This document shows positions 6,772 through 9,170 of a DNA stretch of 9,170 bases, one piece after another. The notes beneath the pieces are model-generated. The model worked only from the letters and a program-made list of their open reading frames with translations, did no database searches and was not told the origin of the DNA. Within the stretch, counting starts at the first letter, position 1, and every line of letters starts with the position of its first letter. The position numbers and the translations under genes were made by a program. The DNA comes from Xanthobacteraceae bacterium (GTDB lineage Bacteria; Pseudomonadota; Alphaproteobacteria; Rhizobiales; Xanthobacteraceae), in NCBI GenBank assembly GCA_030043335.1, contig JASHXX010000335.1, forward strand, positions 1 to 9,170. Reading direction: 5' to 3'.

Positions 6772-9170
6772 ATGGCCAATAACTCGAAAAAGATGGTGGA
6801 TCCGACAGAAGCGGCGCTGTCGGCCATTCAGGAAGCACTCAATCTGCGCGAGGGCGACACCATGCCGGGGGTCCAGCCGGCGGGTGCCGGCGAACCGGGC
6901 GCAGACGCCGAGGACGCCGGTCGCCACGTCGCGCAGAGCGCAATCGAGGAGCCTGTCGAGGCGCCCTCCGGTCGCAAGATCGAGGCCCTCGGGCTTCGGG
7001 TCGCCAATGACGACCAGCAATCGATCGGGCAAATCCTGCAATCGCTGCAGCGCCGCCCCGCGCACGCGTCCTATGTCGTGGCCGGGATCTTCTCGGCCGC
7101 CTGGGTGATTGGCTGCCTCGCTTTGTCCTGGGCCTATCTCTCCGACCTCAACGCGGCGCTCGGCCCCAATCACTCCTCGGCCGCGGTCATGGTCGGGCTC
7201 GGCGCAGCGGCGCTGCTGCCGATCATCTTCTTCTTCGGCGTCGCGCACATGGCCTGGCGCGCGCAGGAACTGCGCCTAATCGCCCAATCGATGGCCAGCG
7301 TCGCCATTCGTCTTGCCGAGCCGGAGGGCGTGGCGCGGGATTCGATCGTCACTGTCGGCCAGGCGATCCGGCGGGAAGTCTCGGCCATGGGCGACGGCGT
7401 CGAGCGCGCGCTGGCGCGCGCCGGCGAGCTCGAATCGCTGGTGCAGAACGAAATCGCGGCGCTCGAGCGCACCTACAGCGACAACGAGGTCCGCATTCGA
7501 GGCTTGATTCAGGAACTCGCCAATCAGCGCGACACGCTGGTCGCGCAGGCCGACCAGGTGCGCTCGGCGATCAGCCACGTGCATATCGATCTGACCCAGG
7601 ACCTGTCCACGATCAGCGATCTGGTCGGCCAGCAGGTCAACGAAGCGGCCCAGACCATCACCCAGTCGCTCGCCGAAAAGGGCGAGCACATCACGCTCAC
7701 GCTCGGCCGGATCGGCGACACTATGATCCAGCAATTGAGCGACCGCGGCGGAGATCTGATCGAGCGCCTGGAGACCACCAGCGACGAAACCACCCGCGCA
7801 ATCGCCACCGCCACCGATCAGCTCACCTCGAGCCTCAATTTCAAAACCGATCATATCAACGAAGAGTTCGCCGAGATCGCCAGCGGCCTCGAGGAGATGA
7901 TGGCGGGGCGGCTCGACCAGATCACCGAAGGCTTCTCGGAGAAATCACTCGCCATCCTCGACGTCATGACCGGGCGCTCGCAGGAACTGACCGACACCTT
8001 CACCAACCGCGCGCAAGAACTCACCGACACGATCATCGACACGTCGAGCCAGCTCGCCGAGACCATCGCGACCCGGGCCGACGAGGTCAACAGCACGCTC
8101 AAGGCGTCCGGGGAATCGCTGATCCTCGACCTTAATTTGCGCGGCGGCGACGTCGTGACCAAGCTGGAACAGACCGGCACCCGCATCACCGAGGCGATCG
8201 TCGCGCGCGGCACCAAGGTCACCGACTCGTTCCGCGAAAGCGCCGAGCATCTCGCCGAGGTGGTCGGCGTACGCGGCGACGCGGTGAAGGAAATGCTGTC
8301 GTCGCGGCTTGCGGCTTTCGAGGAAATGTTCAACCACTCCGGCGTCGAGCTCGGCGAGAAGATCGCGCGCGACTCCTCGACGCTCGGCAACCTCATCACC
8401 AGGCATCTCGGCGAGTTTGACCGCACCGTGAAGACCTATGGGTCCGAGCTTGTCGAACGGCTCGGCGGACGCACCCAGGAAGTCACCGAGGCGATGCGCA
8501 ACTACGTCGATAGCTTCGACAACAAGGTGACCGCCAAGGCGAGCGAGGTCACCACCGCGCTCGAGCAAAGGCTGTCGCGCTTCCAGGAAGCCCTCGACAA
8601 CCGCACCTCCGAGCTCGTCGAGCGGCTCGGCGGACGCACCCAGGAAGTCACCGAGTCGATGCGCAACTACGTCGACAGCTTCGACAATAAGGTGACTGCT
8701 AAAGCGAGCGAGGTCACCACCGGGCTCGAGCAAAGGCTGTCGCGCTTCCAGGAAGCCCTCGACAACCGCACCCAGACGCTGACCGAGGCACTGTCCAGCC
8801 GCATCATGGACATCGCCAAGACGCTGGCCGACGGCGGCAAGGAAGTCGTCACCACGCTCGACAAGCGCATTGCGGACGTCACCGCCGTCATCGATACCCG
8901 CGGAGCCAGGGTCGCCGAGAGCGTCGGCGAGCGCATCGCCGACATCGACAAGGCGCTCGGCGCCCAGACCCGGGAGTTCGCTTCTGCGCTCGAAGCGCGC
9001 ATTGAGCGCCTTCAGCACCTGTTGATCGAGCGCTCCGAAGCGGTGACGCAGCAGATCGAATCGCGCAGCCGCGCCGCAGCCGACCTGATCGGCACGCGGG
9101 TCGAGGAGCTTGCGGATTCGATCAAGGCCAATTCCGGAGACGCCGCCGCGGTGCTCACCGAGCTTACGGC
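6772..9170 (+). CDS. Giant membrane-anchored apolipoprotein-repeat coiled-coil protein, GPR/RgsE-like (5' part, open at window end)
   Basis: At least 799 codons are open and no stop is reached. Residues 1-95 are polar and acidic (MANNSKKMVDPTEAALSAIQ at the start). Two hydrophobic segments follow, about 101-123 and 137-158, forming a membrane hairpin. Everything after about 165 is predicted long amphipathic helix rich in E, D, R, T and A, with clear 11-residue periodicity (units such as RAQELTDTIID, RADEVNSTLKA). Apolipoprotein A1/A4/E-like 11-mer repeats behind an N-terminal membrane anchor are the known architecture of the Rhizobiales growth pole ring protein (GPR of Agrobacterium, RgsE of Sinorhizobium), a scaffold of about 2,000 residues for unipolar growth. 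The assignment rests on architecture, not on an alignment. ATG 6772 has GAGG 11 nt upstream, a rather long spacing. Two tandem internal duplications are listed separately. Confidence 0.75.
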   Translation, partial: MANNSKKMVDPTEAALSAIQEALNLREGDTMPGVQPAGAGEPGADAEDAGRHVAQSAIEEPVEAPSGRKIEALGLRVANDDQQSIGQILQSLQRRPAHASYVVAGIFSAAWVIGCLALSWAYLSDLNAALGPNHSSAAVMVGLGAAALLPIIFFFGVAHMAWRAQELRLIAQSMASVAIRLAEPEGVARDSIVTVGQAIRREVSAMGDGVERALARAGELESLVQNEIAALERTYSDNEVRIRGLIQELANQRDTLVAQADQVRSAISHVHIDLTQDLSTISDLVGQQVNEAAQTITQSLAEKGEHITLTLGRIGDTMIQQLSDRGGDLIERLETTSDETTRAIATATDQLTSSLNFKTDHINEEFAEIASGLEEMMAGRLDQITEGFSEKSLAILDVMTGRSQELTDTFTNRAQELTDTIIDTSSQLAETIATRADEVNSTLKASGESLILDLNLRGGDVVTKLEQTGTRITEAIVARGTKVTDSFRESAEHLAEVVGVRGDAVKEMLSSRLAAFEEMFNHSGVELGEKIARDSSTLGNLITRHLGEFDRTVKTYGSELVERLGGRTQEVTEAMRNYVDSFDNKVTAKASEVTTALEQRLSRFQEALDNRTSELVERLGGRTQEVTESMRNYVDSFDNKVTAKASEVTTGLEQRLSRFQEALDNRTQTLTEALSSRIMDIAKTLADGGKEVVTTLDKRIADVTAVIDTRGARVAESVGERIADIDKALGAQTREFASALEARIERLQHLLIERSEAVTQQIESRSRAAADLIGTRVEELADSIKANSGDAAAVLTELT
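7975..8106 (+). repeat. Four tandem 33-bp (11-residue) units inside the giant gene
   Basis: Four consecutive units begin at 7975, 8008, 8041 and 8074. They encode RSQELTDTFTN, RAQELTDTIID, TSSQLAETIAT and RADEVNSTLKA. The first two are close copies and the last two have diverged but keep the same pattern of hydrophobic and charged positions. An 11-residue unit corresponds to three helical turns and is the basic unit of apolipoprotein-type amphipathic helices. Confidence 0.75.
8443..8772 (+). repeat. Two tandem 165-bp (55-residue) repeats inside the giant gene
   Basis: Copy 1 is 8443-8607 and copy 2 is 8608-8772, directly abutting and in frame. By eye they differ at about nine of 165 bases, and only two differences change the protein (Ala to Ser in TEAMRN/TESMRN; Ala to Gly in TTALEQ/TTGLEQ). 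Each encodes SELVERLGGRTQEV through LSRFQEALDNRT. The unit of 55 residues equals five 11-mers, so gain or loss of a unit keeps the helical phase. Confidence 0.92.

Noticed and set aside
7945..9018. 357-codon minus-strand open frame with visible repeats (LGDFLGASAEP and similar)
   Set aside because: The repeats are the reverse complement of the tandem repeats of the plus-strand coiled-coil gene. Repeated DNA without stops keeps several frames open, and the plus-strand product has a coherent membrane and helix architecture.

Overview
The window is GC-rich, tightly packed bacterial chromosome. It most probably comes from an alphaproteobacterium of the order Hyphomicrobiales, close to the Bradyrhizobium/Rhodopseudomonas group. 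This rests on protein character (a TrxR-like ferredoxin-NADP+ reductase without a CxxC, a Pux-type [2Fe-2S] ferredoxin and a giant apolipoprotein-repeat membrane protein) and on strong G/C third-position bias. No mobile element, CRISPR array, rRNA or tRNA is visible.

Layout. Positions 2-79 (+) hold the last 25 codons of an unidentified gene that converges on htpG. Six genes then follow on the minus strand. In transcription order they are: a stand-alone Hpt phosphotransfer protein (6266-5838), a [2Fe-2S] ferredoxin (5733-5413), a ferredoxin-NADP+ reductase (5282-4239), a UbiH/PHBH-type FAD monooxygenase (4192-2960), an Asp/Asn beta-hydroxylase-family (LpxO-like) 2-oxoglutarate oxygenase (2850-2119), and htpG (1982-90). 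htpG carries its own heat-shock (RpoH-type) promoter candidate. Divergent from hpt, across a 505-bp non-coding region, a very large plus-strand gene begins at 6772 and runs off the window. It encodes two membrane segments followed by hundreds of residues of 11-residue-periodic amphipathic helix, resembling the growth pole ring protein GPR/RgsE of Rhizobiales.

Functional reading. The middle block is an electron-transfer and oxygenase neighbourhood: NADPH to FNR to ferredoxin, beside a flavin monooxygenase and an Fe(II)/2OG hydroxylase that may act on lipid or protein. Spacings of 46 to 136 bp allow partial co-transcription but do not prove it. The right-hand block pairs a phosphorelay protein head-to-head with a probable polar-growth scaffold. 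The shared region between them contains inverted repeats, a CtrA-box-like element and a short reading frame preceded by a good ribosome binding site.

Most genes belong to known families. The parts most worth a second look are the internal tandem duplications in the giant protein, the Hpt/scaffold divergent pair, and the ferredoxin/FNR/oxygenase cluster.
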